This document shows, piece after piece, positions 35,378 to 43,973 of a stretch of DNA of 64,000 nucleotides (the first letter of the stretch is position 1; each line of letters starts with the position of its first letter). The translations under genes and the position numbers were made by a program. This stretch comes from Pelomonas sp052436255 (lineage in GTDB: Bacteria > Pseudomonadota > Gammaproteobacteria > Burkholderiales > Burkholderiaceae_C): the NCBI GenBank assembly GCA_052436255.1, contig JBQVNP010000003.1:41644-105643 (forward strand), read 5' to 3'. Below the pieces are notes generated by a model that saw only the letters and a program-made list of their open reading frames with translations, had not been told where the DNA came from and did no database searches.

Positions 35378-38353
35378 TCAGAACTGCAGCCGCGCGCCCA
35401 CGCGGTACTGCCGCCCCAGCACGTCGTACAGGAAGGGGTTGATGCCATAGCCCGTGCCCGTCTGCGGCGCGGCGACCGGATCCACGTCGGTCAGGTTGTC
35501 GACCTTGAAGTACACGCTCAGATTCCTGTTGAGCTTGTACGAGCCGCCGATGTCCCAGTAGAACGCGCCCTTCATCTGGTTGTTCAGGATGGTCGGGCGG
35601 GTGACGGTCGAGACCGGGCAATTGGTCCGGCACTCGATGTACTCGTTGCTGTAGACGCCGTCACTGATCCAGCGCTGCGAGAGCGTGAAGCTGGCCGTGT
35701 CGCTCTCCCAGGATTGCGAGAACTGGCCCTTCCACTTGGGCGTGTTGCCGAGGTTGACGCCGGCGGCCTCGCTCGGGATGGTGCCGACGACGCCGGAGTT
35801 GGTCACGAAGGTCTTGGTGTGCGTCGCCAGGCCGCGCAGCGTGACGCTGCCGGGCAGGCCCAGGCCGGCCAGGTTGAACCGGTAGAGGCCTTCCAGGTCG
35901 AAGCCCTTGTTGCGCATCGACGCGAGGTTGAAAGCCTGCAGCGTCACGTATTTGGTGGCGCTGACGAGGTCCATCGCCGCGCAGATCTCCTGGTTGCCGG
36001 CGTTGCACAGGTCCACCTCCTGCTGCGCGGTCAGCGAGGAGATGACGTCGTCGACCTTGATGTCGAAGTAGTCCACCGACGCGCTGAAACCCGGCGCCCA
36101 CTTGGGCTGCGCCAGCACGATGCCCAGCGTGGTGTTGCGGCCAATCTCCGGGCGCAGCTGCGTGTTGCCGACGGTGCGCTGCTGGACGGTCAGCGTCGTG
36201 CCCTGGTGGTTCACCGTGTTGTTGACGACCAGCGGCGCGGCGTACAGCTCGCTGAGGTTGGGCGCACGCACGTCCTTGGACGTGACCGCGCGCAAGCGCA
36301 GGCCGTCGATGCCGGTCTTCCAGGTCGCGCCGAGCTTCCAGCTGTCGACGTTGCCGGAGGTGCTGTAGTCGGTCTGTCGGCCCGCGATGTTGAAGCTGGC
36401 TTCGCCCAGCGTGGCGGACTTGAACAGCGGCAAGTTCAGCTCCAGGAAGGCTTCCTTCACGTGGTAGGCGCCCTTGGCGTTGTGGTAGTTGCCGGCGTAC
36501 CAGTTGTTGCCGATGGCAGTATTGAGCAGCGGGTCGGCGGGGTACTGGGGCGTGTTGGGCGTTTCGGGGAAGACGCCGTTGCCATAGGGGTCGCCGATCA
36601 CGTAGTACTGCTCGCGACGCGCTTCGGCACCGAAGGCCACGGCCACGGGGCCGGCCCACAGCGAGAACGGCTCGCCGTTGATGTTGAAGGCGGCCACGGA
36701 CTGGCGTTGGCGCGAGTGCTGGTGCGGGCCGTTGGCGGGTGCGATGTAGGCCCAGGCGGCGGGGTCGATGGGCACTTCGCCGATGACGTTCAGCGGCACG
36801 CAGCCCGACGCCACGGCGGCCGGGTTGCGGCAGGTGATGCTGCCGTTGGGCGCGCGGATGGCGTCGATGGCGGCGTTGTAGCGCGCGTTCAGCGTCATGT
36901 TGGCCACGCGGATGTCGATGGTGTTCTGCGCGTGGGCGGCGTAAGCGTCATAGGTCCAGGGCTTGCCGAAGGCGTCGAACCTGCCGTTGGCACCTACCAC
37001 CCCGCGGAGTTGCGTGCGCACGGGGTTGACCTCGATGTCTTTGGGGAAGATCGCGTTGGCCACGCCGTACTGAAAGCTGGTGACGTTGTTGGCGACGCAG
37101 CCCGCTTGAACGGATGCCGGCAGGAAGGGGTTGCTGCACTGAATGGTCAAGTTGGCGTTCTTGGCCGCGCCGGGGTTCGGCGTGAAGAGCGAATCGACCT
37201 TGCCGTAGTTCGCTGTGAAGAAGACTTCGTGGTCGTCGTTGAGTTCGAAGCTGCCGCGCGTGTAGGCCACCTGGCGCGTCATGTTCATGCCCAACGTGGT
37301 ACCACCGCCGACGGTGCCGCTCAAATCGCCGCCGATGCAGAAGGGCGTGATGCAACCGGTGACGGCACCGGTGCCCGTGGGCATGCCGTTGGAGCCGTAG
37401 TTGAATTGGAACGGCACGCCGCCCTTGCCGAATGCGGTGCCCTGCAGCGGGCCGTTGGTGATGAGGCCGTACTTGGCATACTGGAACTGCTGGGCGTTCT
37501 CGATGGAGATGTATTGCGGCTTGCCGTCGTTGGTCTGTGCAATGGGGCGAACCTGGAAGGCCGGGTTCTTGAACCAGTCGCGGCCATTGGCGCCGGCGCC
37601 TCCAAAGCGCGGCGAGGGCACGCCCTTCTCGCGGCTGTACTCCGCGCTGGCCGTCAGGTGCGCGCGACCATCCAGAAAGCCGCGGCCCCAGGCGGCCTGC
37701 AGCGTCGCGTTCCTGTCATCGCCGTAGTTGGTCTGGCCACCCTCGACATTGGCCTTGATGCCGGTGAAGCGCGTGTCGGTGATGAAGTTGACGACGCCGC
37801 CGACGGCGTCCGAGCCGTAGGACGCCGACGCGCCACCGGTCACCACGTCCACCCGCTTGACCAGTAGCTGCGGGAACTGGCTCACGTCGGTCACGCCGGT
37901 CACGTTGGCGCCAACGACACGCTGGCCGTCCAGCAGCGTCAGCGTGCGGATGGGCCCGAGGCCGCGCAGGCTTAGCGAGCTCAGGCCCTGGATGCCGCTG
38001 CTGGTGCTGTTGGTGCTGGTGGTGCGACCGGTGCTGCCCTGCAGCGCGGGCAGTTCCGCGATGGCATTGAAGAGGTTGGGCTTGGCAGTCTTCTCCAGGT
38101 CGGCAGCCACCATGCGCGTTGTCGGCGTGGGCTGGGTGAAGCCGCGCGCGGAGATGCGCGAGCCGGACACGACGACCGGGCTGAGCACATTGGAGCCGGC
38201 GGCGGCAGCGTCTGATGGCGCCTCTGCGGCAGGGGCAGCTTGCGCGGACGGCCCAGCCGGTGCGGCTTCCTGGCTGCGGGCCGTCATCGACAGGCTGGCG
38301 CAGCTGGCGAGCACGGCGAGGTGGATCAAGGATCGGTGGCCGGGGGTACGCAT
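35378..38353 (-). CDS. TonB-dependent outer-membrane receptor
   Basis: 991 residues. A signal peptide ends near TARSQ (residue 28). A TonB-box-like SPVVVSGSRI (about 58-67), plug domain (LRGLGPIRTLTLLDGQR; VDVVTGGASASYGSDAVGG) and a 22-strand-type barrel ending in ...YRVGARLQF follow; the terminal Phe is needed for barrel insertion. No N-terminal signalling (STN) domain is seen. Operator, LacI gene and adjacent GH94 operon suggest uptake of an oligosaccharide such as cellobionate, by context only. Two Cys pairs lie in external-loop-like segments (CITPFC, CRTNC). The ATG at 38353 is clear. Confidence 0.93.
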   Translation of the reverse strand: MRTPGHRSLIHLAVLASCASLSMTARSQEAAPAGPSAQAAPAAEAPSDAAAAGSNVLSPVVVSGSRISARGFTQPTPTTRMVAADLEKTAKPNLFNAIAELPALQGSTGRTTSTNSTSSGIQGLSSLSLRGLGPIRTLTLLDGQRVVGANVTGVTDVSQFPQLLVKRVDVVTGGASASYGSDAVGGVVNFITDTRFTGIKANVEGGQTNYGDDRNATLQAAWGRGFLDGRAHLTASAEYSREKGVPSPRFGGAGANGRDWFKNPAFQVRPIAQTNDGKPQYISIENAQQFQYAKYGLITNGPLQGTAFGKGGVPFQFNYGSNGMPTGTGAVTGCITPFCIGGDLSGTVGGGTTLGMNMTRQVAYTRGSFELNDDHEVFFTANYGKVDSLFTPNPGAAKNANLTIQCSNPFLPASVQAGCVANNVTSFQYGVANAIFPKDIEVNPVRTQLRGVVGANGRFDAFGKPWTYDAYAAHAQNTIDIRVANMTLNARYNAAIDAIRAPNGSITCRNPAAVASGCVPLNVIGEVPIDPAAWAYIAPANGPHQHSRQRQSVAAFNINGEPFSLWAGPVAVAFGAEARREQYYVIGDPYGNGVFPETPNTPQYPADPLLNTAIGNNWYAGNYHNAKGAYHVKEAFLELNLPLFKSATLGEASFNIAGRQTDYSTSGNVDSWKLGATWKTGIDGLRLRAVTSKDVRAPNLSELYAAPLVVNNTVNHQGTTLTVQQRTVGNTQLRPEIGRNTTLGIVLAQPKWAPGFSASVDYFDIKVDDVISSLTAQQEVDLCNAGNQEICAAMDLVSATKYVTLQAFNLASMRNKGFDLEGLYRFNLAGLGLPGSVTLRGLATHTKTFVTNSGVVGTIPSEAAGVNLGNTPKWKGQFSQSWESDTASFTLSQRWISDGVYSNEYIECRTNCPVSTVTRPTILNNQMKGAFYWDIGGSYKLNRNLSVYFKVDNLTDVDPVAAPQTGTGYGINPFLYDVLGRQYRVGARLQF

Positions 38354-38381
38354 GCAAGTTTCCTGGTTTCTTCTATCAGTT

Positions 38382-38395
38382 GGATAGCGCTATCC
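38382..38395. promoter_or_regulatory. LacI-type operator 1, before the TonB receptor
   Basis: Perfect palindrome GGATAGCGCTATCC, 28 bases upstream of the receptor ATG. The identical sequence precedes the gluconokinase operon. Confidence 0.85.
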
Positions 38396-38404
38396 TGATC
38401 GTCC

Positions 38405-38428
38405 AAAAAAAGGGGGGTTGGCCCCTTT
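38405..38428 (-). terminator. Terminator-like hairpin upstream of the TonB receptor
   Basis: On the minus strand AAAGGGG-CCAACC-CCCCTTT is followed by TTTT. It lies between the lacI start region and operator 1, pointing towards the receptor gene. It could block transcription coming from upstream or act as an attenuator if the receptor promoter is farther away. Confidence 0.5.
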
Positions 38429-38491
38429 CATCGTTGGCAAGCGCCGCCGTCGACCCTCTTGAACCGTCCAGCATCGAGACGGGCCTGATTG

Positions 38492-38505
38492 GGATTGCGC
38501 TATCC
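38492..38505. promoter_or_regulatory. LacI-type operator 2, before lacI
   Basis: GGATTGCGCTATCC differs from operators 1 and 3 at one position and lies 44 bases before the lacI ATG, suggesting weaker, autoregulatory binding. Confidence 0.75.
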
Positions 38506-38549
38506 TAAGGGTCGGATGACCCCTTCGGTATGCGGGATAACATGTAGCC

Positions 38550-39596
38550 ATGCCCCCTCGCAAGCCTGCTTCAGCCGCGCCCCTTCGAAGTACGCGGGCC
38601 ACCGGCCGGGTCACCTTGGCAGACGTGGCGGAGGCGGCGGGCGTCAGCCCCATCACTGTCTCGCGCGCCCTTCGTGGCGAGCGTGCGGTGGCCCAGGAGC
38701 TTTGCGAACGTGTGCAGGCCGCCGCCACCGCGCTCGGTTACGTGCCCGACCCGGCTGCTCGCGCGCTGGCGTCCAGCCGCAGCTCGCATGTCGCCGTACT
38801 CATCCCCAAGCTGAGCAACACGCTGTTCGTTGAGTTGCTGGATGCCGTGCAGAACAGCCTGGTGCCAGCCGGCTACCAGACGCTGATCGGCGTGACCCAT
38901 TACGACGCGGGCGAAGAGGAGGCGGTGCTGCGCAGCTTCCTGGCGCACCGTCCGGCCGGGCTGATCGTCACGGGCCGCGACCGCAGCCCGCCGGCGGCGG
39001 CGCTGATCGACGGCAGCGGTGTGCCCTGCGTCCACGTGATGGAAGTTGCGACCGAGCCGGGCAGCTACAGCGTGGGCTTCTCCCAACGGCAAGCTGGCAG
39101 GGCCATCACCCAGCATCTGCTCGATTCGGGCCGCCGGCGCATCGCCTACGTCGCCGCCCAGCTCGACCCCCGCACGCTGGAGCGCGGCGAGGGCTACCAA
39201 GACGCGCTGACACAGGCCGGCATGGCCACGCAGGTGCGCAAGGTCGTGAGCGCCGAGCCTTCTTCCATGGCCCTGGGCGGCGCCATGCTGGAGCGGGTGC
39301 TGCGCGAGGCGCCGGACACCGACGCCATCTTCTTCTGCAACGATGACCTTGCCCAGGGTGCCTTGCTTGCCGCACTGCGCCTGGGGCTTGCGGTGCCGGG
39401 CCGCGTCGCGGTGGCGGGTTTCAACGACCTGCCCGGCAGCGACCAGATGGTGCCGCCGCTGACGACCGTGGCCACGCCGCGGCGCCAGATCGGCGAGCAG
39501 GCGGCGCAGATGCTGATGAAGCTGATGCGCGGCCAGCCGGTGGACCAGCCCAACCTGGACTTGGGCTTCCGGGTCGTGAAGCGGGCTTCAGCCTAA
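38550..39596 (+). CDS. LacI-family transcriptional regulator of the GH94/TonB regulon
   Basis: 348 residues. The helix-turn-helix VTLADVAEAAGVSPITVSRAL (about residues 27-47) and hinge helix region NPxA-like PDPAARALASSRS precede a periplasmic-binding-protein-like effector domain (VAVLIPKLSNTLFVELLDAV onward). It resembles the gluconate-type GntR repressors of the LacI family. Operators in front of the receptor, itself and the gluconokinase operon point to local control; gluconate or an aldobionate is the likely inducer, inferred from the kinase. The 3' end overlaps the GH94 stop by 9 bases. The ATG at 38550 begins MPPRKPASAAP. Confidence 0.9.
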   Translation: MPPRKPASAAPLRSTRATGRVTLADVAEAAGVSPITVSRALRGERAVAQELCERVQAAATALGYVPDPAARALASSRSSHVAVLIPKLSNTLFVELLDAVQNSLVPAGYQTLIGVTHYDAGEEEAVLRSFLAHRPAGLIVTGRDRSPPAAALIDGSGVPCVHVMEVATEPGSYSVGFSQRQAGRAITQHLLDSGRRRIAYVAAQLDPRTLERGEGYQDALTQAGMATQVRKVVSAEPSSMALGGAMLERVLREAPDTDAIFFCNDDLAQGALLAALRLGLAVPGRVAVAGFNDLPGSDQMVPPLTTVATPRRQIGEQAAQMLMKLMRGQPVDQPNLDLGFRVVKRASA

Positions 39597-41918
39597 CTCG
39601 ACTTCCAGCCGGTATTCGCGGCCGGCTTCGATGTGGCGCACCAGGCCGTCGGCCAGCACCTGGCCGTCCAGCAGCACGCGAGCCCTGCCGGTGCGGCGTA
39701 CCTGCAGCGTGAAGCGGGCGCCACGGAACTCTCGTTGCGCGTCAAGCCGGTTCCAGCCAGCGGGCAATTGCGGGTTCACCAGCAGCCCTTGCGCATGCCC
39801 GCGCAGCCCGCAGAGCCCTTCGATGACGCTGCGGTAGGCCCACGCCGCCGTGCCCGTGTTGAAGAGCTGGCTGGAGCGCCCGGCGGTGCGCGGGTACTGC
39901 CGGTGCGCGCCACGGTAGTAGTTCGGGATGAAGACCGGCAACTGGCCGCGCTGCCGCAGGTCGGCATCGTCCGGCCCCGGGATCATGCGGCGCAGCGCCT
40001 GCCAGGCGCGGTCGCCCTCCCCGGCGTCGTAGAGCGCATGGATGTAGAAGCTGGCCGCGTGGTTGTAGACGGCACCGTTCTCGGCCGAGCCCGGATGCTT
40101 CTGCGTGACGCGGCCGACGTCATCGCGCATGCCGGAGTAGGGTGGGGCGAACATGGCGATGCCGTGCGGCGTGTCGAGCTGTTCGTCGATGGCGGCGAAC
40201 ATCCTGGCGCGCTGCTCAGCGCTCGCAGCGCCGCTGAGCATGGCCCAGGACTGCGGGTTGAGATAGATGCGGCCCTCGAGGTCGCTGCTGACGCCGAAGA
40301 CGACATCGTCGTCGGTGATGCCGCGGGCGAACCAGTCGCCGTCCCACATGTGGCGGTTGGCGGCGTCGTTCAACTGCTGCGCGGCAGCGCGCCAGCGGAC
40401 GGCCGCCTCGGCGCGCCCGGCATCGGCGCTGATGCCGGCCCACAGCTTCATCGCATAGGCCGCCGCGACAGTCAGCCAGCCCGACACCCCGCGGCCCTTG
40501 TAGCCGACCATGTTCATCGGGTCGCACCAGTCGCCCTGGGCAATGAAGCTCAGGCCGCGCGCGTCGCGGTCCTGATGCAACCAGGCCATCGCCGCATCCA
40601 GCCGCTGCGCGACGGTCCGGTCGTTGACGGCTTCATCGAGCAACGCGAAGTCGCCGGTTTCGTCCAGGTAGGCCTGGAGGCACACCGGTAGCCAGACGCA
40701 ATGGTCGGTGTGCGGCACCTGGTTGATGTACTTCAGCTCCGCGCCTTCGATCAGCAGGATGCCGTCGGGCATCGAGCCATTGGCCTCTTGCTGGCCCAAG
40801 GCATGGAGCAGCGCCGCGCGCGTGACGCTCGGCGCGATATAGGCCATGCCGAGGTTGTCCTGCAGGAAGTTGCGCGTCTGCGGGTCGGTGCTGAGCCGGT
40901 TGACGTCGCCGTGATAGAAAACCTGGCGCGGCAGCCAGTGGTTGACGAAACGGTCGAAGTCGGCGTCGGGCGTGGTGATGCGCAGGCAACCGCGGCCGCC
41001 GTCGATGTAGGCGGCGTAGGCCGTACGGGCGCGGGCGAAGCCGGTTTCGCTGAGGTAGGTCTCACGCACGCTGGCAATCTCGGCGTCGTCCAGTGCCGGG
41101 CCGAACAGGAATCGGTATGTATCGCTTTCGCTTGGCGCCAGTTCCAGCCGGTACTGCACGGTGGCGGCGGGTGTCTCGTAACGCGCATCGCCGCCTGCCA
41201 ACTGCTCCACTTGCAAGGCGCTGGGGCGGTGCAGGCCGCCTTCGCCTTCGAACGCGCTCTGGCTGGCCTCCCAGGCGTGGGGCGGGCGCTCGCAGAGGAA
41301 ATAGGTCTTGTCCTTGAGAGCCAGGTTCTTGAAGTAGTCGGCCACCTTCTGATAGGGCGTGACGCTGCTGGCCACGATGCCGCCAAGGTCGCTTCGGTAT
41401 TCGGCCGACTGGTTCATCCACGACATGTAGCCGATGGGGAAATAGGGCACGACGCTGATCCGACGTGGCCGGCTGGAGAGGTTGGTTATGCACAGCTCCC
41501 ACAGCTCGACGACATCCTCGGTCGGCAGGCCCAACGTCATTTCCACGCGCAGGCCGAGGTGCTCGACGGTCCAGCTCAGGTCATGCTTGCCGACGACGAA
41601 GCTGAAGCTGTCGAGCGCCGCCCGCACCGGCTCGTAAGGCGCCGAGAACAGCTCGTCCGTGTCCTCGTCCTTCACGTAGACGAAGCGCCCGGGGTGATGA
41701 GCGTAGTAGGCCTGCTCCGGCTGCATGAAGGTCTTGGCCTCCAGGTTGGGCGCGTGCGCGTACTTGGCCGGTTCGGGCTGCATGAACTGCGCGGTGGCAT
41801 GGCCGCGGCAGGTCACCTGGATCATCATGCGGCGGTTCCAGAGGAAGCCGCCGGCCTTGGGCAGGACGGTCGGGCTGGTGAGCTCGCAGCGCTCGCCGCC
41901 GTGGATGTGACGAAGCAT
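39588..41918 (-). CDS. GH94 family phosphorylase, probable cellobionic acid phosphorylase
   Basis: 776 residues with the GH94 layout: N-terminal beta-sandwich, linker and (alpha/alpha)6 catalytic domain. The general-acid region is AQGDWCDPMNMVGYKGRG (GDWCD at about 462-466) and phosphate-binding residues lie in the HPGSAENGAVYNHAASFY stretch. GH94 enzymes phosphorolyse beta-glucosides to alpha-glucose 1-phosphate plus an acceptor. Cellobiose, cellodextrin, chitobiose and cellobionate enzymes are known. The co-transcribed gluconokinase favours cellobionate, whose phosphorolysis releases gluconate. No signal peptide, so it acts in the cytosol after symporter uptake. The ATG at 41918 is chosen because upstream residues are the shadow of the transporter gene; 5 bases separate it from that gene's stop. 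Confidence 0.85.
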   Translation of the reverse strand: MLRHIHGGERCELTSPTVLPKAGGFLWNRRMMIQVTCRGHATAQFMQPEPAKYAHAPNLEAKTFMQPEQAYYAHHPGRFVYVKDEDTDELFSAPYEPVRAALDSFSFVVGKHDLSWTVEHLGLRVEMTLGLPTEDVVELWELCITNLSSRPRRISVVPYFPIGYMSWMNQSAEYRSDLGGIVASSVTPYQKVADYFKNLALKDKTYFLCERPPHAWEASQSAFEGEGGLHRPSALQVEQLAGGDARYETPAATVQYRLELAPSESDTYRFLFGPALDDAEIASVRETYLSETGFARARTAYAAYIDGGRGCLRITTPDADFDRFVNHWLPRQVFYHGDVNRLSTDPQTRNFLQDNLGMAYIAPSVTRAALLHALGQQEANGSMPDGILLIEGAELKYINQVPHTDHCVWLPVCLQAYLDETGDFALLDEAVNDRTVAQRLDAAMAWLHQDRDARGLSFIAQGDWCDPMNMVGYKGRGVSGWLTVAAAYAMKLWAGISADAGRAEAAVRWRAAAQQLNDAANRHMWDGDWFARGITDDDVVFGVSSDLEGRIYLNPQSWAMLSGAASAEQRARMFAAIDEQLDTPHGIAMFAPPYSGMRDDVGRVTQKHPGSAENGAVYNHAASFYIHALYDAGEGDRAWQALRRMIPGPDDADLRQRGQLPVFIPNYYRGAHRQYPRTAGRSSQLFNTGTAAWAYRSVIEGLCGLRGHAQGLLVNPQLPAGWNRLDAQREFRGARFTLQVRRTGRARVLLDGQVLADGLVRHIEAGREYRLEVELG

Positions 41919-41923
41919 GGGCG

Positions 41924-43279
41924 TCAGGCCGGTGAAGTAGAGGATTTGCGCGCGGCCAGATCGGCCTGGATGCGCGCCATGGTCGGGTTGTCCAGCGTGT
42001 AGAACATCATCAGGACGGCAGCGATGAGCGTGAAAGCGGCCGGGATCACCGACATCAGCCAGACGATGCCGGCCTGGGATTCGGCCGACTGCGCCACGTT
42101 GGGCACATAGCCCAGCACCGAGAACAGCGCGCCGATGACGGCCACGGCTACCGCCGTGCCGAGCTTCTGCGCGAAGGAGCTGGCCGCGAAGGTCATGGCG
42201 GTGGCGCGGCGGCCGTTGCGCCATTCGTTGAAGTCCGCCGAGTCGGCCAGCATGGAGAAGTTCAGCGGCGACTTCGGCCCCAGCGCCAGGCCCAGCGCGA
42301 TCTGCAGCGCATACATCAGCCAGATCTGGTCGGCGTCCACGAACAGGAAGGCTGCCGACAGCACGGTGGAGACGAGCATCAACACGATCAGCAGCTTGCG
42401 CTTGTCGATGAAGCGCGTGAGCAGCGGCGTGCATGCCGTGCCTGCGGCGGCTGCGAGCAGATAGGCCGGCATGAAGGTGGCCAGCAGGTCAGGGCGGTTG
42501 ACCACGTACTTGAAGTAGTAGGCCGCGCTGGTCATGCGCAGCGTGATGCTCAGCATGATGATCAGCGCCAGGAAGAACAGCAGGATCCACGGCAGGTTGG
42601 CGCGCAGGTCCGCCAGATCCTGGCGCACAGTGGATGGCTCGGCCTGTACCGGCTGCACGCGCTCGCGGGTCGCGCTGAAGGTGAAGGCGAAGATCAGCGC
42701 GGCGGCTATGCCCCAGAACACCATCGTCAGCGTCCAGCCCAGCGCCGCGTCGCCGGCGCCGAACCAGGCCACCAGCTTGGGCGACAGGAATGTGACGATG
42801 GTGCCGCCTGCGAAGCCGGCGACAAAGCGCGACGCGTTGATCGCGTTGCGCTCCCGTGCGTCGCCGGTGATCACGCCGGACAGCGCGCTGTAGGGCAGAT
42901 TGACGCTGGTGTAGACCGTCATCAACAGCAGATAGGTCACATAGGCCCAGACCAGCTTGCCGGTGGGGCCGAAGTCGGGCGTGGAATAGGTCAGTACGCC
43001 CACGACCGCCAGCGGCAGCGGCATGAAGAGCAGGTAGGGGCGGAACTTGCCCCAACGCGTCTGCGTGCGGTCGGCGAAGGCGCCGATCATGGGGTCGGTG
43101 AAGGCATTGAAGATCTTCACGACGAACAGCATCGTCGCTGCCGCGGCAGCGGTAATGCCGAACACGTCCGTGTAGAAGATCAGCAGGAAGGTCGAGATGT
43201 TGGTCCAGTAGAAGTTGAACCCCATGTCGCCCAGGCCGTAGCCGACGATCTCGCGCTTGGTCAGAGGGGGTTGCTTCAT
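41924..43279 (-). CDS. GPH-family (MFS) sugar/aldonate cation symporter
   Basis: 451 residues, about 12 membrane segments. The YGLGDMGFNFYWTNISTFLL start and the DRTQTRWGKFRPYLL loop are typical of the glycoside-pentoside-hexuronide:cation symporter family (MelB relatives). It would import the phosphorylase substrate across the inner membrane. The ATG at 43279 overlaps the gluconokinase stop by 4 bases (ATGA), so the two are translationally coupled. Substrate is inferred from the operon. Confidence 0.9.
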   Translation of the reverse strand: MKQPPLTKREIVGYGLGDMGFNFYWTNISTFLLIFYTDVFGITAAAAATMLFVVKIFNAFTDPMIGAFADRTQTRWGKFRPYLLFMPLPLAVVGVLTYSTPDFGPTGKLVWAYVTYLLLMTVYTSVNLPYSALSGVITGDARERNAINASRFVAGFAGGTIVTFLSPKLVAWFGAGDAALGWTLTMVFWGIAAALIFAFTFSATRERVQPVQAEPSTVRQDLADLRANLPWILLFFLALIIMLSITLRMTSAAYYFKYVVNRPDLLATFMPAYLLAAAAGTACTPLLTRFIDKRKLLIVLMLVSTVLSAAFLFVDADQIWLMYALQIALGLALGPKSPLNFSMLADSADFNEWRNGRRATAMTFAASSFAQKLGTAVAVAVIGALFSVLGYVPNVAQSAESQAGIVWLMSVIPAAFTLIAAVLMMFYTLDNPTMARIQADLAARKSSTSPA

Positions 43280-43806
43280 GGCGTCAACGTTGGGCTTGCC
43301 GGCGGGCGCGAGGCCAGCCATTCGAATACCTCGGCGGTGAGTTCAACCAGCGGCTTGTGGCCGTCGAGATGAATCACGCCTTCCTCGCCCACGGGGGACT
43401 CCAGCGTCTGGAACTGGCTGTCGACGAGACTGGCGGCGAAGAAGTGTGAGCCGCGCGTCGATACTCGCCGGCTGGCCTCGGTCTTGGTGATGTCCAGAAA
43501 GGCGAAGCGAACGCCGGGCGATGCGTGGCGAAGCTGGTTGCGGTAGGCGCGCTTGAGCGCCGAGCAGGTCACCAGCAAGCCGGGCTGGCGCCGCAGTTGC
43601 TCGCAGAGGCTGGCGAGCCAGCTGGCGCGGTCGGCGTCGGTCAGCGCCTCGCCCTGGGCCATCTTGCGGCGGCTGGCGTTGCTGTGAAAGAGGTCGCCCT
43701 CCAGCCAGTCCCGGTTCAGGTGCTTGGCCACAGCGGCCGCGAGCGTGGACTTGCCGCAGCCGGCGACGCCCATGACGACGAGAGAGACGGGCGCAATGTG
43801 GGTCAT
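43276..43806 (-). CDS. gntK: Gluconokinase
   Basis: 176 residues of the GntK P-loop kinase family, phosphorylating gluconate to 6-phosphogluconate for the Entner-Doudoroff or pentose-phosphate route. The Walker A is GVAGCGKST; LEGDLFHSNASRRKMAQGEALTDADR and VTCSALKRAYRNQLR are the conserved substrate and lid blocks. The ATG at 43806 gives the family start (MTHIAPVSLVVMG); a TTG at 43836 is an alternative. First gene of the operon with symporter and GH94 phosphorylase, behind operator 3. Confidence 0.92.
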   Translation of the reverse strand: MTHIAPVSLVVMGVAGCGKSTLAAAVAKHLNRDWLEGDLFHSNASRRKMAQGEALTDADRASWLASLCEQLRRQPGLLVTCSALKRAYRNQLRHASPGVRFAFLDITKTEASRRVSTRGSHFFAASLVDSQFQTLESPVGEEGVIHLDGHKPLVELTAEVFEWLASRPPASPTLTP

Positions 43807-43844
43807 GGAGAGGGCAAGCTCACTCAGCCTTTTCAAGCCAGATT

Positions 43845-43858
43845 GGATAGCGCTATCC
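43845..43858. promoter_or_regulatory. LacI-type operator 3, before gntK
   Basis: Perfect palindrome GGATAGCGCTATCC, identical to operator 1, 38 bases upstream of the gntK ATG at 43806. Confidence 0.85.
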
Positions 43859-43892
43859 TAGTGCCAACGCGCCGGGCTTTGATCCGTACTTC

Positions 43893-43927
43893 CCCGCAGC
43901 CCGCAGCCCGCAGCCCGCAGCCCGCGC
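43893..43927. repeat. Heptanucleotide tandem repeat
   Basis: Four perfect copies of CCCGCAG (43893-43920) and a degenerate fifth, between the gntK operator and the 3' end of the HTH-receiver gene. A likely slippage-prone tract; no coding role. Confidence 0.8.
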
Positions 43928-43973
43928 CCGCACGGCGGGGCGCAAGCATCACGCTAACGCCGGCAGGAGAGGC

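Noticed and set aside
35066..37867. 933-residue open frame antisense to the TonB receptor and mtaD
   Set aside because: Shadow of two well-supported genes, with no domain or motif of its own.
39588..41918. Assignment as cellobiose or chitobiose phosphorylase
   Set aside because: Not excluded by sequence alone, but the operon with gluconokinase makes an acceptor-gluconate reaction more coherent.
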